Origin: Bacteroidota bacterium
GTDB taxonomy: Bacteria; Bacteroidota; Bacteroidia; Bacteroidales; Paludibacteraceae
Assembly (NCBI GenBank): GCA_023391625.1
Contig: JAEWAN010000034.1
Span: 310,001-374,000, forward strand
Reading direction: 5' to 3'
DNA: 64,000 bases
In this document: positions 63,259-64,000 of the stretch, piece by piece
How positions within the stretch are numbered: the first letter of the stretch is position 1
How the letters are laid out: each line of letters begins with the position of its first letter
Program-made: the position numbers and the translations under genes
Notes under the pieces: generated by a model
Seen by the model: only the letters and a program-made list of their open reading frames with translations
What the model was told of the DNA's origin: nothing
The model's database searches: none

Positions 63259-64000
63259 TCATACTTTCACATGAAGATTATTCGGGCTCACGCCATATTG
63301 TCTTTTAAAAGCAGTCGTAAAATGGGAACGGTTTTTAAACCCTACATCATAACATGCCTCCGTTACCGATTTTCCCTGCTCGGCAATCATATCATAAGCT
63401 TTTTGAAGCCTTTTATTAATCAACCATTTTTGCGGAGTAAGCTCACTGACCTTAGCAAAATCACGTTTAAAAGTAGCCAGACTGCGTCCTGTGTAAGAAG
63501 CTATTTCCTCCAAAGACAGCTCATGCATATAATTTTCGTTCAGGAAATCCAATATATCCACTTTCCAAGGATCAGCAAAATCAAAAAGAGTAGGATAAAA
63601 ACTCTCATCAAGATTTAATAAAGCCAATACCCCTTCCTGCATTTTCTGTTCTATCATGTCCATATGAGGTTGAGTTTCACTTTCAAAAAAAGGAAGCATA
63701 GATATAAAAAGGCTATCCAGATAAGGAGATTTAGGCAATACATAAATTGAAGACTGAAGCGGCTTTGCATTTTTCAATCTGTTATCAATCTTCAGATTTT
63801 GATAAAACTTACGTAAGTAACTCCGATTGAACCTTAGAGTTATGCTGGCAAAAGGTTCGTCACCATATAATTTTTTAGAAAAAGTAATCCGGTGATCTCT
63901 TCTGATAAAAACACACTGACCTTTACGTACAGAATATTCCTGTCCATTTTCTGTAACTGTCATTTCACCGGAAATCACATACATCAGGAAATGTATTTCA
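63259..64000 (-). CDS. AraC-family transcriptional regulator (5' end beyond the window)
   Basis: An open frame of 247 codons continues past the right edge: codons before the first internal Met read E-I-H-F-L-M-Y-V-I-S-G, a normal AraC N-terminal cupin strand, so the true start is outside. The C-terminal HTH pair is complete: LSLEEIASYTGRSLATFKRDF and VTEACYDVGFKNRSHFTTAF, ending YGVSPN. It lies upstream of the alcohol dehydrogenase-flavoprotein operon on the same strand and is the likely regulator of it. Confidence 0.9.
   Translation of the reverse strand, partial: EIHFLMYVISGEMTVTENGQEYSVRKGQCVFIRRDHRITFSKKLYGDEPFASITLRFNRSYLRKFYQNLKIDNRLKNAKPLQSSIYVLPKSPYLDSLFISMLPFFESETQPHMDMIEQKMQEGVLALLNLDESFYPTLFDFADPWKVDILDFLNENYMHELSLEEIASYTGRSLATFKRDFAKVSELTPQKWLINKRLQKAYDMIAEQGKSVTEACYDVGFKNRSHFTTAFKRQYGVSPNNLHVKV

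Overview
The window is about 64 kb of an AT-rich chromosome from a member of the Bacteroidota, most likely order Bacteroidales; I cannot name the genus. Three kinds of evidence support this. First, the -7 motif TAnnTTTG, often with TTG about 19-20 bases upstream, recurs in front of genes on both strands. Second, several gene families are typical of the phylum: DUF4252, DUF5606, DUF3857 pairs, TonB-dependent receptor with lipoprotein, stand-alone HSDR_N protein, AddB-like nuclease, rubrerythrin, and PyrD with PyrK. Third, Shine-Dalgarno signals are weak. I see no rRNA, tRNA, insertion sequence, prophage or CRISPR array. Nearly everything is core or housekeeping DNA with one glycan cluster and one efflux cluster.

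Layout. 1-3.0 kb: the start of tsaB and mutS2, separated by a small tandem array of hairpin repeats. 3.1-6.8 kb (+): a Ca2+/Na+ antiporter, a sigma-54-type response regulator and its histidine kinase. 6.8-15.8 kb (-): a tripartite ABC efflux operon (DUF4252 protein, TolC, HlyD-type adaptor, a decayed permease remnant, ATPase, two permeases). It is convergent with the two-component genes and preceded by a near-consensus sigma-54 promoter and two phased dyads, so the kinase-regulator pair probably controls it. 16-21 kb: aspS and fabD (-), then rsmG, a lipoprotein and a metallo-hydrolase (+). 21-27.9 kb: two exported DUF3857/transglutaminase-like proteins (one with an intact Cys, one degenerate), holA, AMP nucleosidase, an HSDR_N nuclease-fold protein and a Gdx/SugE-type SMR transporter. 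28.3-34.1 kb (-): a six-gene surface-glycan operon (five glycosyltransferases and an O-antigen-ligase-like protein). 34.3-36.6 kb (-): pyrK-pyrD-Crp-like regulator.

36.8-38.3 kb: an XRE regulator followed by about 1 kb of very AT-rich non-coding DNA with striking dyads. 38.3-41.4 kb (-): DUF5606, Nif3-like and zinc-ribbon genes plus an isolated hisA. 41.6-43.7 kb (+): a DUF47/PhoU-like protein and a Pit phosphate transporter, behind a leader with a short ORF and an intrinsic terminator. 43.8-45.4 kb: a small lipoprotein, an alkyltransferase-like protein lacking the catalytic Cys, and DUF554. 45.8-54.9 kb (+): amtB, AddB-like nuclease, CYTH phosphatase, exported beta-propeller protein, typA and an outer-membrane barrel protein. 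55-57.7 kb: DUF3795, rubrerythrin and an aldo/keto reductase. 58.1-64 kb (-): an AraC regulator (cut by the window end), iron-type alcohol dehydrogenase, iron-sulfur flavoprotein-like reductase, TonB receptor and DUF362 lipoprotein.

The most interesting signals are the sigma-54 promoter with tandem dyads of the efflux operon together with the variant GAFTDA loop of the linked regulator, the phosphate-operon leader, the dyad-rich AT desert beside the XRE gene, and the hairpin repeat array near the left edge. All functional calls come from reading motifs by eye; no database search was run.
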